Positions 27,133 to 36,220 of a stretch of DNA of 64,000 nt are shown here, piece by piece (within the stretch, counting starts at the first letter, position 1; every line of letters starts with the position of its first letter). Where the stretch lies: assembly GCF_008065135.1 (NCBI RefSeq), contig NZ_CP042914.1, positions 3,596,001 through 3,660,000 of the forward strand, in the 5' to 3' direction. Source of the DNA: Roseimaritima ulvae. GTDB taxonomy: Bacteria; Planctomycetota; Planctomycetia; Pirellulales; Pirellulaceae. A program made the translations under genes and the position numbers. Under the pieces are notes generated by a model, which was given only the letters and a program-made list of their open reading frames with translations, was not told the DNA's origin and made no database searches.

Positions 27133-29475
27133 CTACTCGTCACGCGGGTTTTTGCGGCGGTCGCCAGGGAAGTTGCCGCTTGAGCCCCCCAATTGTTCCG
27201 ACATTTGACTGAAACTCATCGTCTCGGCGTGCGGAGCGTCGCTGCTGGGCGGCAGCGGCTCTTCGTCGTCCTCATAAACGTCGCGGTAGACGATCGGTTC
27301 CAGCGCCGGCTTGCCCTCTGAGTCATTTTCCGTCGGGAAAGACCCCGTCGGGGATGGAGATGTGGGCGGGGTGTCCAATACGGCCGTATTCCAGGCGGAT
27401 GATTCCGATTTTGCAGCGAAGGGGTTTTCCTCCTCTTCCTCTTCCTCTTCCTCGGCTAATTCGGAGGCATCGGGTTGGGCATCTCGGCCGGCTTGCGGCG
27501 CCTCGGTCTCGTCCGCTTCGCTGATTTCCGCCGGTTCGCTGGACTCGATCAGTTCGCTGGAATCGTTCAGCTCGCTGGGCTCGGGCGACTGTTTGTTTAG
27601 CGGGTCGTCGGTGAACACGGTCGCCGCCCACGTCTCTTCCTCGGCCGGTTCGTCGGCGGCTTCCACTGCTGCGGGTTCCGCTGCAACGGTTGGTTCGGGT
27701 TCGTCGTTGAACGTAAGCGGTTCTTCTGAGACCGGCGCGGGCGTCGGCTCGAATTCAGGTTCCTTAGCTGACTCGGATTCGTTCGCGTCGTTCTGAGGAG
27801 GCTCGGGGAAAGCGATCCCGGAGAAATCTTGGGTTTCGGCGAGCCCAGGTGCGCTGCCGGATTCGAGGGAAGGTTTCGTTTCCGGAGTCGGAACGGATTG
27901 CTCAAGGTGCGGTTGGGCCACGGCCGCCTCAGGCGTAGCGGCGGAAGGCATCGGTGCGGTGACCGGAGCAATGGGCTGTGGCGCGGGAGCTCGGTCGGCG
28001 GCCCGGCGATCGAAGCCGCGTGCGGAGGGCTGCGGGCCGCGTGTGGGGGCGGTTGCGGAAGGCGTTGCGACAGTCGGCTGATCGGTGGCTCGTCGCCCGC
28101 CGATCAAATCCGACCAACGCCGGCCACGGCGCGCTTCGTTGGGGCCCGGCGCGATCAAAAACACGGCGCCGAGTCCGAACATCAAACCCGCGGTGGCCGA
28201 ACCCAGAGTGAGCAGACTGCCGGACGTGCCGACGGGGCTATCGCTGACCACGGGCGGTCCGACTTCGGCCAACAGGTTCACCGACAAAGCGGCGGCGCGG
28301 CTGGCCTGAGCTTCCGTTAATGCTTCTTCGGCCTGTTCCAGCAACTGCGTGCGATGTTTTACTTCAGCCGCCAGGGCCGCGTATTGGGTCCGCACGCCGG
28401 CGACTTTGGTCAGACGTGTGTTCAGCTGTTTCTGTTTGGCGCGAAGCCGTGCGACTTTGTCACGTCCCAGCTGCAGCGAGGGCTGCATGGCTTTGACCAC
28501 CGCGGCCGACTCGGTGCGAATCTGTTGTCGAATTTCGCCTTCGGTTTCGATTGCAGCTCGCATCCGAGGGTGCAAACTGGTGTAGCGCCCCGACAGTTGC
28601 GACTGTTGCAATTGGGCTTCGATCAGCCCGTCTTTCATTTTCAGCAAGCTGGGCTGTGAGCTGAGCAATTCGCCGCCGGAAATCAGCAGGCGGTTGGGAT
28701 CTTCGCGTCCACCGACCAGCAGCGAATGCAGGGCTTCCAGCTGTTCCAATTCCAGTTCCGCTGCTTGTAGTTCGCGTTGGGTTTCGTCCAGCAGGCGACG
28801 GTTGGCGCCATCACCAAAGGTTTCGCTCAGGTTCCGCAGTTCGCCTAGGTCGCTGCCAAATTCGACTTCGATCTCGCGCAATTGCGCGGACGCTCGATCC
28901 AGTTTTTGGCGAGCCAGATCGCGGGCTTGGACCAATTCCTCCATGATGCTGTCAGCGCGCAGGCGGCGAACGGTCCGCAAGCGTTCGGTCAGGCTTTCAT
29001 AGACCGCATTGCAAAACTGCCGGCTGCGTTCGGGCGAGGTGGCTTGAACGCTAAGGTAGATGACTTCGGTGCTGCCCAGTTCGCTACCCTGGGCGGCTCG
29101 TACGGTGACCCGTTTTTGGGCCACGCCGTTGACGTCGTCGATCGTTGGCCAGTGCGGATCGGCGGCTCCATCAGCCGGACCGATTTGTTCCAGCGCCTTG
29201 CGGACAACGTCGAAGTTGGTGGCCATTTCCAGGATCGTTTCCTGAGCGGCTTTCATTTGCGTTTGGCTGCCGAATCGTCCTAAACGTTCGACCGAGCCGG
29301 TGGCTTCGTCGCGGAGCACCAAAGGCTGGCTGGCCGACCAGTAGTCGCGGCTGAACAACGCACTGGCCATCCCAAAACCCGTGAACAACACCACCGCACC
29401 GCCCCATAAGGGAGCGTATCGGACGAGGGTTTTGTAGATATGATTCCAGGGCAGTGGAGCGTTATTGTCAGACAT
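27133..29475 (-). CDS. Wzz/GumC-like chain-length protein with a long acidic tail
   Basis: A 780-residue inner-membrane protein of the polysaccharide co-polymerase type. An N-terminal helix (about 22-42) is followed by a Wzz-like start, a long coiled-coil region (about 170-400) with many Glu/Gln/Arg heptads, and a second helix (about 417-441). This is the topology of Wzz/GumC. Instead of a tyrosine kinase domain, the C-terminus is about 330 residues of Pro/Glu/Ala/Ser-rich disordered sequence, including a run of seven Glu. It ends in NPRDE, and no P-loop is seen. It probably helps set exopolysaccharide length, but no glycosyltransferase or polymerase gene is adjacent. Start ATG 29475 is preferred over an upstream TTG. 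Confidence 0.72.
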   Translation of the reverse strand: MSDNNAPLPWNHIYKTLVRYAPLWGGAVVLFTGFGMASALFSRDYWSASQPLVLRDEATGSVERLGRFGSQTQMKAAQETILEMATNFDVVRKALEQIGPADGAADPHWPTIDDVNGVAQKRVTVRAAQGSELGSTEVIYLSVQATSPERSRQFCNAVYESLTERLRTVRRLRADSIMEELVQARDLARQKLDRASAQLREIEVEFGSDLGELRNLSETFGDGANRRLLDETQRELQAAELELEQLEALHSLLVGGREDPNRLLISGGELLSSQPSLLKMKDGLIEAQLQQSQLSGRYTSLHPRMRAAIETEGEIRQQIRTESAAVVKAMQPSLQLGRDKVARLRAKQKQLNTRLTKVAGVRTQYAALAAEVKHRTQLLEQAEEALTEAQASRAAALSVNLLAEVGPPVVSDSPVGTSGSLLTLGSATAGLMFGLGAVFLIAPGPNEARRGRRWSDLIGGRRATDQPTVATPSATAPTRGPQPSARGFDRRAADRAPAPQPIAPVTAPMPSAATPEAAVAQPHLEQSVPTPETKPSLESGSAPGLAETQDFSGIAFPEPPQNDANESESAKEPEFEPTPAPVSEEPLTFNDEPEPTVAAEPAAVEAADEPAEEETWAATVFTDDPLNKQSPEPSELNDSSELIESSEPAEISEADETEAPQAGRDAQPDASELAEEEEEEEEENPFAAKSESSAWNTAVLDTPPTSPSPTGSFPTENDSEGKPALEPIVYRDVYEDDEEPLPPSSDAPHAETMSFSQMSEQLGGSSGNFPGDRRKNPRDE

Positions 29476-29686
29476 GCGATTACGCAATCCGTGTGGAGGG
29501 ACGATTGACTGCGTAAACGTAGCTCACCGCAGAGCGTGCGGCCTGCAAATTCGGAACACCACCCGTTTGAGGACAGAAGCAACCGTCATGATGCGGCGAA
29601 CCATTACAACCGGCCGCGACGCGAGCAGCCTGACGGTCCGAGTCGCGTCAGTCGACAATGACGCGGTAACGATTCCCGCCCTATTC

Positions 29687-29887
29687 CCGAGGGACCTCAA
29701 TTGTATTAATGCCGCATTGGACCTTGGGGCGTCTTTCTTCACCCTCCTTTTTAAGGAGGGTCGAGCGTCAGCGAGGGGAGGTTTTTTGGAGTTTGCAGCG
29801 GCGCGGTCGCCCTCTCCTCGCTGACGCTCGACTCTCCCAGAGGGAGAGTGAAGTGAATCCGTCAATAATACGTTTCACGTCCCTCGG
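29687..29887. mobile_element. MITE-like nested palindrome, copy B
   Basis: About 200 bp with imperfect inverted ends (CCGAGGGACCTCAATTGTAT at the left; the reverse complement of the right end reads CCGAGGGACGTGAAACGTAT). It has the same internal inverted pair as copy A at 5468-5680, and the two copies are clearly homologous over their length. It fills most of the 486-base gap 29476-29961, where no gene is supported. Confidence 0.72.
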
Positions 29888-29961
29888 CGTACTTCGCCCA
29901 GCGATAGAATCGCATCTCCTTCATTTCGCCGTCCTCACGTCTCCCGCACCTCGTTTTTATT

Positions 29962-30810
29962 TTGACCAGCGAATCGCCCCCGCCGCCGATTGCCTCGGAT
30001 TCACCGCCGGTCGAACCTGCTCTGAGGACGCGGCGGCTGTGGTCGCCGGCTGCGGTGCTGGCCGCTGGGTTGCTGGGGCTGACCTGCTTGCCGATGGCCA
30101 GCTGCGGCGCCGGCGGCAACAGCCGTATCGTGCCCGCGGAACTGCTCGTCGAGATGGCTTCGCCAGACGACACCGGACCGCCGCTGACGCTAGTCGAACG
30201 CTTAAACAAATTCTTCACAAGCGTGCCGATTTTGTTTCTGATTACGTGGCCGTACTGGACTGCGGGTCCCGCCGCTGTGCCCTGGTTGTTGGCGGTCGGG
30301 ACGGGAGTTGGCCGGCGACGCGGATTCAGCCTGTGGCTGTGGCGGACGTCCATCCTGATGCTACTTGCGGGAACCATTGCAGTGGGATTTTCCGGGCAAG
30401 ATTTACGCGGAACGGCGGTGATCGTGGTTGGCGTCCTGGCGCTGCTGGTCTGGCTGGCGTCTTCTCCTGTCGCTAACCGCGCTATGCAGTGGAGCTGGAT
30501 TAAAGTCTTGCGCCGCCGCCCCGGTCCACTGGCTTGGAGCCCACCACTACATCCCGTTGCCGGTGGATGTGTGACCCTGGCGATACAGTGTTTTCTATCG
30601 GTCGCCCCGCTGGCCTGGTATGGGCCTTCGCTGCTGATCGGTGGCATGCTGGCGGCGGGAGTGAACGTTGCGCTGGGCGTTGTGATGTTGGCCACGGCTC
30701 GGCAATTCAAAACCGACCCCCAACGCTGCCCGCGATTCTCGATTCGCGATTTGTTGATCGCCGTGACCATGTCCGCGATCTTCTTGGCCATGTTTTGGGC
30801 TCGCCGCTGA
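29962..30810 (+). CDS. Membrane protein of unknown function
   Basis: Integral membrane protein of up to 282 residues with about six hydrophobic segments (about 27-45, 88-112, 122-142, 148-166, 198-216, 220-245) and a final helix at 262-280. The C-terminal motif RFSIRDLLIAVTMSAIFLAM resembles a short terminal module I associate with planctomycete membrane proteins. The N-terminal 25 residues are Pro/Ser-rich. The only in-frame start giving full length is TTG 29962, so the start is uncertain. It is convergent with the gene ending at 30835. No function can be proposed. Confidence 0.65.
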   Translation: MTSESPPPPIASDSPPVEPALRTRRLWSPAAVLAAGLLGLTCLPMASCGAGGNSRIVPAELLVEMASPDDTGPPLTLVERLNKFFTSVPILFLITWPYWTAGPAAVPWLLAVGTGVGRRRGFSLWLWRTSILMLLAGTIAVGFSGQDLRGTAVIVVGVLALLVWLASSPVANRAMQWSWIKVLRRRPGPLAWSPPLHPVAGGCVTLAIQCFLSVAPLAWYGPSLLIGGMLAAGVNVALGVVMLATARQFKTDPQRCPRFSIRDLLIAVTMSAIFLAMFWARR

Positions 30811-30834
30811 GTATGGCCTTTGCCGCATCGCCGG

Positions 30835-31680
30835 TTACTCGTAGTAGGCGCTGCGTTTGATGGCTGGATTTTTTCCTGGACGCCACGCTTGGTCATCTTC
30901 AAAGGGATCGGCCAGTTCGTCGGGCACGATCGGAGCGGGCAAGCGAGGCACGGTCTTGGGCTTGGGTTCTAGCTCTTCGATCGGATGCGAAAGCGGCTCG
31001 GACGGCGGATCGACCAAGGGGGCGTCGACCTGCATCGGTACGGTCGGAGGCATGGGGAAATCCGTGGAAGTCCGGGATGGCAGGCGTTTGAGCATCGGCG
31101 AAGCGGGCTTCGCACGTCTGCGTTTTTTCGCCGGTGCCTGGGAGCACAATTCGCAGCCGCAGCTGGTGCGATGGATTACGGAACGCCGGCTGCGCTCCTG
31201 CGGCGTTTTCAATTGCAGTGCGTGTTCGATGCCGCCGGCGACTCCGTCCAGCACGTTGTAGACCAGGCAATCGGGGTTCTTCAGGGCTGGCTTATGCGGT
31301 GCGTGTTTGCGGACAGGGGCTCGTCGCGGGGATGGGCTGGTGCAACGATCGCAGTGGCAGGGCTTGCCGCCTTCCTCTGGTGCTGCAAGCGGTGGTTCGA
31401 ACACCGGCAGCAGTTCAACGTTTGAGGGGGCATCGTCGACAATCTTGGTAGGACGCCGAATCGTCGGTGCGTCCGCATCGTAGGCCACCGTCCGCACGCT
31501 TGGCGCAGGGGCCGCTTGCCGCGGCGCGTCGTGGGCCGAGGGCCCGGTGGCAATGTGCAGCGGCGCCCAACCTTCGTCGGCCGACAGCGTGGCGGCAGTG
31601 CCAAGCGAGAGCCAGGCGAGCGTGCCGCAGAGGGCAAGGCGATTCATTTTGGCCGCAATCGTCATCGGTTTTTCCTTCAC
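30835..31680 (-). CDS. Exported proline-rich protein of unknown function
   Basis: A 281-residue protein with a signal peptide (basic start, hydrophobic core LALCGTLAWLSLGTAATL, cleavage near LSA-DEG at about 34). The mature part is rich in Pro, Arg and Ala. It carries two Cys pairs that may bind metal or form disulfides: KPCHCDRC near 108-113 and SCGCELC near 173-178. A charged segment KKRRRAKP follows. The C-terminus ends SAYYE. The start used is 31680; ATG 31665 would also keep the signal. It diverges from the glycosyltransferase gene. I do not recognise the family. Confidence 0.65.
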   Translation of the reverse strand: MKEKPMTIAAKMNRLALCGTLAWLSLGTAATLSADEGWAPLHIATGPSAHDAPRQAAPAPSVRTVAYDADAPTIRRPTKIVDDAPSNVELLPVFEPPLAAPEEGGKPCHCDRCTSPSPRRAPVRKHAPHKPALKNPDCLVYNVLDGVAGGIEHALQLKTPQERSRRSVIHRTSCGCELCSQAPAKKRRRAKPASPMLKRLPSRTSTDFPMPPTVPMQVDAPLVDPPSEPLSHPIEELEPKPKTVPRLPAPIVPDELADPFEDDQAWRPGKNPAIKRSAYYE

Positions 31681-31837
31681 TGCAACAGTCCAGGTTTCCT
31701 CTACGCATCCTTCATCGGACCGTCATGTTCGTTATGTGCAGCACATTCATAAGAATCCAAACAGTCACGCCAGGTTGCCCAAATTAACGTTCCGGAGCCC
31801 CGGCGTAGCCAATTCGTCGCATCCTGCCTACACTGCC

Positions 31838-32623
31838 ATGCGTCTCGTCCGCCTTGTAGCCAAACCGATGCCAGCAGTCACCGAATCCGCGCCTTCCGAG
31901 TCCGCCCTGCCCTCGCCTCGCGTGTTGGTGGTCGTTTGTACGTACAACGAACGAGAGAATCTGCCGACGCTGTTGCCGCAGATTCTCGCAGCGCTGCCCA
32001 CTGCGGACGTGTTGGTCGTCGATGACGATTCGCCCGACGGCACAGGCAGTTGGGCGGAACAAACGGCCGAAGTGAATCCGCGGGTGGCGGTGATTGTTCG
32101 TAAGGATGAACGCGGCCTGGGCGGGGCGCTAAAAGCGGGGATCCGGTACGCCGACGAACAGGGGTACGACTTTCTGTTAAACCTGGACGGCGACCAAAGT
32201 CATCGTCCGGCCGACCTGCCGCGGTTGCTGGCCTTGGCGACCGCCGAAACCGACGCGCCCGATATCGTGGTCGGCTCGCGGTACGTCGCCGATGGCAAGA
32301 TCGAAGGCTGGCCTCTGCATCGCCGAATGATGAGCCGCATGGTCAACGGCTTCGCCACAAAAATCCTGAGGTTACCGGTCAAGGACTGCAGCGGAGCGTT
32401 TCGCTGCTACCGCATGGCCTCGCTGCGGCGGATACCTTTGGAATCGATTCGCAGTGACGGGTACGCGATGCTAGAGGAGTTGTTGCTGGCATTGCACCGT
32501 GACGGAGCCAAATTTGCAGAAATTCCCATCACCTTTAACGACCGGCAAGTTGGGGAAAGTAAACTAACGACCCGCGAAACGATTCGCAGCGTCCGCAGTT
32601 TGCTGCGGATGATTATCCGTTAA
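31838..32623 (+). CDS. Family 2 glycosyltransferase, polyprenyl-phosphate mannosyltransferase-like
   Basis: GT2 enzyme resembling dolichol/polyprenol-phosphate mannose synthase, which moves a sugar from a nucleotide donor to a lipid phosphate carrier at the cytoplasmic face. The 261-residue protein shows VVVCTYNERENLPTLLPQIL (about 30-49), the donor-site VLVVDDDSPDGTGSWAE (about 57-73), LGGALKAGIRYA, and DFLLNLDGDQSHRPADLPRL with the DxD-like motif (about 115). FNDRQVGESKLT (about 232) is typical of the DPM1 group. There is no C-terminal membrane domain. Start ATG 31838 is used; ATG 31868 is equally possible. It is followed by an SGNH hydrolase on the same strand after 27 bases. Confidence 0.85.
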   Translation: MRLVRLVAKPMPAVTESAPSESALPSPRVLVVVCTYNERENLPTLLPQILAALPTADVLVVDDDSPDGTGSWAEQTAEVNPRVAVIVRKDERGLGGALKAGIRYADEQGYDFLLNLDGDQSHRPADLPRLLALATAETDAPDIVVGSRYVADGKIEGWPLHRRMMSRMVNGFATKILRLPVKDCSGAFRCYRMASLRRIPLESIRSDGYAMLEELLLALHRDGAKFAEIPITFNDRQVGESKLTTRETIRSVRSLLRMIIR

Positions 32624-32650
32624 TGTTGGTCTCCTCAATTTGGTACTGTG

Positions 32651-33853
32651 ATGCGTTCTCTGTTCTTGTGGCTCACCGGTTGCGTGAGTGTAGGTGTGTT
32701 GTTGGCTTCGCCTGCCGTGGTGCGGTCGGCCGAACCGGATTCGAAGAACGTGCATTTGCGTGGCGATCTACAAAACGCTCGCATCGCGTTTGCCGGTAAA
32801 CAGAAGGCCTGTGTGGCGTTCATCGGCGGATCGATTACCGAGATGAACGGCTATCGTCCGATGGTCGCTGCGGAACTGCAAAGCCGCTTTCCGGACACAG
32901 AGTTCGAGTTCATCAACGCCGGGATCAGTTCCACTTGTTCGACCAGCGGGGCTTTTCGTTTGCGGCGCGATGTGTTGGCTCACCAGCCCGATCTGTTGTT
33001 CGTTGAGTTTGCGGTCAACGACGACCAAGACGCGGCGCATGCGGCTCGTGAATGTCGTCGCGGTATGGAAGGCATTCTACGACAGGCCTGGATGCACGAT
33101 CCTGAACTGGACATCGTGATCACTCATTTTGTGAATCCGCCGATGTTGGAAAAGTTGACGGCGGGGAAAACGCCGACCAGCAGCGGGCAACACGAAGCCG
33201 TGGCGGAACACTATGGCGTCAGCAGCAGCGACTTGGCTCGCGAGTTGGCTCAGCGGATCGCGGCCGGCACGTTTTCCTGGCAGCAGTACGGCGGCACGCA
33301 TCCCAAGCAGGCCGGCAACCGTTTGGCGGCGGATCTGATCGTCGACCTGTTGGATGCCGCGTGGGCCCAGCCGCTGCCAGCCGACGCTCAGCCGACGGCT
33401 CATTCGCTGCCGGCTCCGCTGGACGAAAACAGTTACTTCCGAGGGCGTTTCGTTTCGCCGGCCGACGCCAAAGCCGATGATGCCTGGAAATGGGATCGTC
33501 CGGATTGGAGTGAAATTGCGGGCGGGTTTCGCGATACCTTTCGCAATGAGATGTTCCTGCACACCAGTGAAGTGGGAGCGGAGTTGAGTCTGGAGTTCGA
33601 AGGCACGGCCGTGGGTGCGTTTGTCTTGGCCGGTCCCGATGCCGGGATGGTCGAAGTCAGCGTCGACGGCGCCAAGCCGCACGTGGTCGACTTGTACCAC
33701 CACTTCAGTAAGGGACTGCACTACCCGCGAACGGTGATGTTCGCCACCGATTTACCGGCTGGCAAACATCAACTGCGGCTGCGAGTCAGCGGCAAGCACA
33801 ACGACCAGAGCCATGGCCATGCGGTGCGGATTATGCAGTTCACCGCCAACTAA
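32651..33853 (+). CDS. Exported SGNH/GDSL-family hydrolase
   Basis: A 400-residue exported esterase-like protein. A signal peptide (about 1-26, ending VVRSAE) is followed by the SGNH block I FIGGSITEMNGYRP (about 57-70) with nucleophile Ser. Block II/III has INAGISSTCSTSG (about 88) and FVEFAVNDDQDAAH (about 118), and block V is GGTHPKQAGNRL (about 215-226) with the Asp/His pair reduced to THP. A C-terminal beta-rich domain (about 285-395) follows. The substrate is unknown; relatives deacylate polysaccharides or lipids. It starts at ATG 32651 next to an in-frame GTG at 32648. It is in tandem with the glycosyltransferase. Confidence 0.82.
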   Translation: MRSLFLWLTGCVSVGVLLASPAVVRSAEPDSKNVHLRGDLQNARIAFAGKQKACVAFIGGSITEMNGYRPMVAAELQSRFPDTEFEFINAGISSTCSTSGAFRLRRDVLAHQPDLLFVEFAVNDDQDAAHAARECRRGMEGILRQAWMHDPELDIVITHFVNPPMLEKLTAGKTPTSSGQHEAVAEHYGVSSSDLARELAQRIAAGTFSWQQYGGTHPKQAGNRLAADLIVDLLDAAWAQPLPADAQPTAHSLPAPLDENSYFRGRFVSPADAKADDAWKWDRPDWSEIAGGFRDTFRNEMFLHTSEVGAELSLEFEGTAVGAFVLAGPDAGMVEVSVDGAKPHVVDLYHHFSKGLHYPRTVMFATDLPAGKHQLRLRVSGKHNDQSHGHAVRIMQFTAN

Positions 33854-33907
33854 CGCGCAAGTTCAGAGAGACTGGCGACTTTGTAGTATTGAATTGTCAT
33901 ACGCCCT

Positions 33908-33959
33908 CATTTCGCCCTCCCCCGGGAGGGTCGAGCGTCAGCGAGGGGAGGGCGAAATG
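33908..33959. repeat. Perfect 15-bp inverted repeat related to the MITE-like element
   Basis: CATTTCGCCCTCCCC (33908-33922) and its exact reverse complement (33945-33959) flank GGGAGGGTCGAGCGTCAGCG, the same internal sequence as the two larger elements at 5.5 and 29.7 kb. It is probably a shortened copy. It lies about 55 bases past the SGNH gene stop and could also end transcription. Confidence 0.75.
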
Positions 33960-34128
33960 CTACTAAGTCAGGCGCCGCCTAACGCTGTGTCTAGGTTTTC
34001 CTTTTGAGTTGCGGACGCAGCACCAGTGCTGCGCGTGTTTTGTGGGGTTTCCCCGGCCATGTTGCTGACTTTTGCGTTCGTTGTGACCATAATTAAGCGA
34101 AGCCTTTCCTTCTTGCTAGAGATGATCG

Positions 34129-35748
34129 ATGAGCCAAGTGTCCTGTCCGCGTTGTGACGAAACCATCCGCGTCCCCGAAGTTTCACCTCCGGCGGACGCT
34201 TCGGCGCGTTGCCCTTGGTGTCGCGAGACGTTTTCCTTTGGCGAACTGGAAAGTCGTCTGCCGCCGATGTTGGAATGGGTCGGCAGCGACGGTGAAACGA
34301 TTCCCTACTCGGCTGGGACGCTGGTCGGCAGCTCGTCACAGTCGGAACCAGCCTTGGCTTCGGCTGCCGCCGCGGGGGCCGGGTTCGCTGGGGCCAACAC
34401 GGTCGATGAGCAGGAGACGTGGAGTCCGGAACTGGAAAATGACACCGAATCCTTTAGCTTTGCCGATTCCGACCAGCCAGCGGCGGCTGAGGGCGAGTCC
34501 AACGAGATGAATTTTCTGGCCTCGTCCGACGCCTCCTCCGCCGCGACCGGTCTGGATAGTTCGCTACCGCGAACGCGGCCGCGAGCGAAAAAGTCCGCTT
34601 CGCCGCTGAAGACGATGATCCAAATGGTGTTGGGCGGAGCCGTGGCGATCCCGCTGACCGGCTTGATCCTGTTCGGCGTGCAGTACATGGGCTGGAAAAC
34701 CTTCAACTTTGGTTTCTGGCCCTTTGATGGCAGTGGCGGCACGCCCAATCGCACTGCGGCGGCTCCCATGGATCTGAACAACCGTGACCAGCCGCAACCC
34801 GCTCCGCGTCAGTTGGGCGACGGAGAAATGCCCTTCGGAACCATGGGGGGCAACGGCCAGCAAGAAGATGCCTTCGTCCCACGTTCGGCCGCCAACATCG
34901 ACGAAATTGCCACGCCCGAGCCGGAAACGCCGTCCGCACAGCTCGACGGTGGCGGCGCGAACGAGCCCGATATGAGCGTTCCCAGGCTGGAAGTGCCCGA
35001 ACTGGACGACTCGCTGGAAACCGGAGGCGATAACCCGCTGGAGATGCCCGCGGTCGATATCCCGGTGCCCGGCGGCGACATCCGCAGTCCCTTTGATACC
35101 CCTGATCCCGATGCGGTAGCGGAGACCGCCGAGATGGAATTGCCGGCACCTGCAGACGCTGCCCCGGCAGATCCCGCGCCGGCCGACGCGGCCGATCCCG
35201 ACAGTGTCACCGAAGTCACGCCGTCGGCTGAGGACTCGCCCGCCGCCGAGTCGCCGGCCTTGGAGCCGCCGAGCTTGGCGCTGCTCGATTCGGTGGAAGC
35301 GGCGCGGCAGCTATCGACGGACCTGGCCGAGTACGAGGGCGACGCCGCCGGACGCAAAAACGTGCTGAAGAATTTTTACTACGCGTTGGCGGAAGTTGGC
35401 GAACAGGGCCAGCCCTCGGCGCGAGCCGCTTATCAAAGCTTGTTCACTCAGCTTCGCGAGTCCGGACAACTGGAACAGATGGCCAAATTCGGCAGCCCCT
35501 GGGTCGCCAAGGGCAATCTGGTGAAAAAGGGCGTGTTCGCCGCGGGGACGCTCGATCAGCAGGACGGCGAAACCGTGCTGACGATGGCGCCGGTGGGCGG
35601 CGAGCCGGTTTCTCTGCCTTTGGAAGGTTGGTCAGAAAATCAACTGGAATCGGAGCAATGGGTTGGCAAGGAAGTCTACGTGCTGGCGAAACTTGAGGGG
35701 CCCATCGGCAGTCGACAAGGCACGGTTCGGTATATCGAAGGGCAGTAA
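34129..35748 (+). CDS. Zinc-ribbon membrane protein of unknown function
   Basis: A 539-residue protein. Two CxxC pairs at the N-terminus (CPRC at 6-9 and CPWC at 28-31) form a likely zinc ribbon, of a type common at the start of planctomycete membrane proteins. An acidic linker follows, with one transmembrane helix at about 164-186 (MVLGGAVAIPLTGLILFGVQ). A long Pro/Ala/Asp/Glu-rich segment (about 200-390) leads to a C-terminal folded domain (about 400-539) with NFYYALAEVGEQGQPSARAA and a beta-rich end. The ribbon would be cytoplasmic and the C-terminal domain periplasmic. Start ATG 34129. I cannot assign a function. Confidence 0.8.
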   Translation: MSQVSCPRCDETIRVPEVSPPADASARCPWCRETFSFGELESRLPPMLEWVGSDGETIPYSAGTLVGSSSQSEPALASAAAAGAGFAGANTVDEQETWSPELENDTESFSFADSDQPAAAEGESNEMNFLASSDASSAATGLDSSLPRTRPRAKKSASPLKTMIQMVLGGAVAIPLTGLILFGVQYMGWKTFNFGFWPFDGSGGTPNRTAAAPMDLNNRDQPQPAPRQLGDGEMPFGTMGGNGQQEDAFVPRSAANIDEIATPEPETPSAQLDGGGANEPDMSVPRLEVPELDDSLETGGDNPLEMPAVDIPVPGGDIRSPFDTPDPDAVAETAEMELPAPADAAPADPAPADAADPDSVTEVTPSAEDSPAAESPALEPPSLALLDSVEAARQLSTDLAEYEGDAAGRKNVLKNFYYALAEVGEQGQPSARAAYQSLFTQLRESGQLEQMAKFGSPWVAKGNLVKKGVFAAGTLDQQDGETVLTMAPVGGEPVSLPLEGWSENQLESEQWVGKEVYVLAKLEGPIGSRQGTVRYIEGQ

Positions 35749-35756
35749 CCGTGCGC

Positions 35757-36200
35757 CTGCCTGCGCGGGGACAGACCCCGCGCACCCGACCCCGCGCACC
35801 CTGCGCGTCCTCAGCCGCGAAGCGGCGGCATCATGTAGCCATGGGCGCGAGCCCATGGAAGCCGTCCGAATATTGCTAAGTCCCAACGGGACGACATCGA
35901 TTTGCGGCCGCCGCGGATCCTGCGCGTGCGCGGGGACAGACCCTGCGCACCCTGCGCACCGTGCAACCGAACGCGGGCGCGGGGACAGACTCTGCGGCGG
36001 CCGCAAGATAATGTCGTCCCGTTGGGACTTTGCGTCTTCTGGATTCACCTCCATGGGCTGGCGCCCATGGCTACATGACGCCGCCGCTTCGCGGCTAAAA
36101 ACATGCGCAAAGTACGCGGGGACAGACTCGGCGCGTACTCTTCGCGGCGAACACCATGCGCGGGGACAGACCCCGCGCGTGCTTTCTTCCGGCGAACGCC
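35757..36200. repeat. Cluster of GGGGACAGACCCC palindromes and larger intergenic repeats
   Basis: At least five copies of a GGGGACAGAC(C/T)C(C/T)GCGC motif occur at about 35766, 35933, 35980, 36117 and 36157. They are interleaved with AGCCGCGAAGCGGCGGC, GGGCGCGAGCCCATGG and GTCCCAACGGGACGAC modules identical in kind to those at 11262-11462. The 472-base gap between the zinc-ribbon gene and tkt contains only these repeats; no gene is supported. Confidence 0.85.
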
Positions 36201-36220
36201 GGTACGTTTAGCGTGTTCCG

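Noticed and set aside
29465-29824. A 119-codon plus-strand frame after the Wzz-like gene start region
   Set aside because: It runs into the MITE-like element, has no family features, and its start overlaps the 5' end of the opposite gene.
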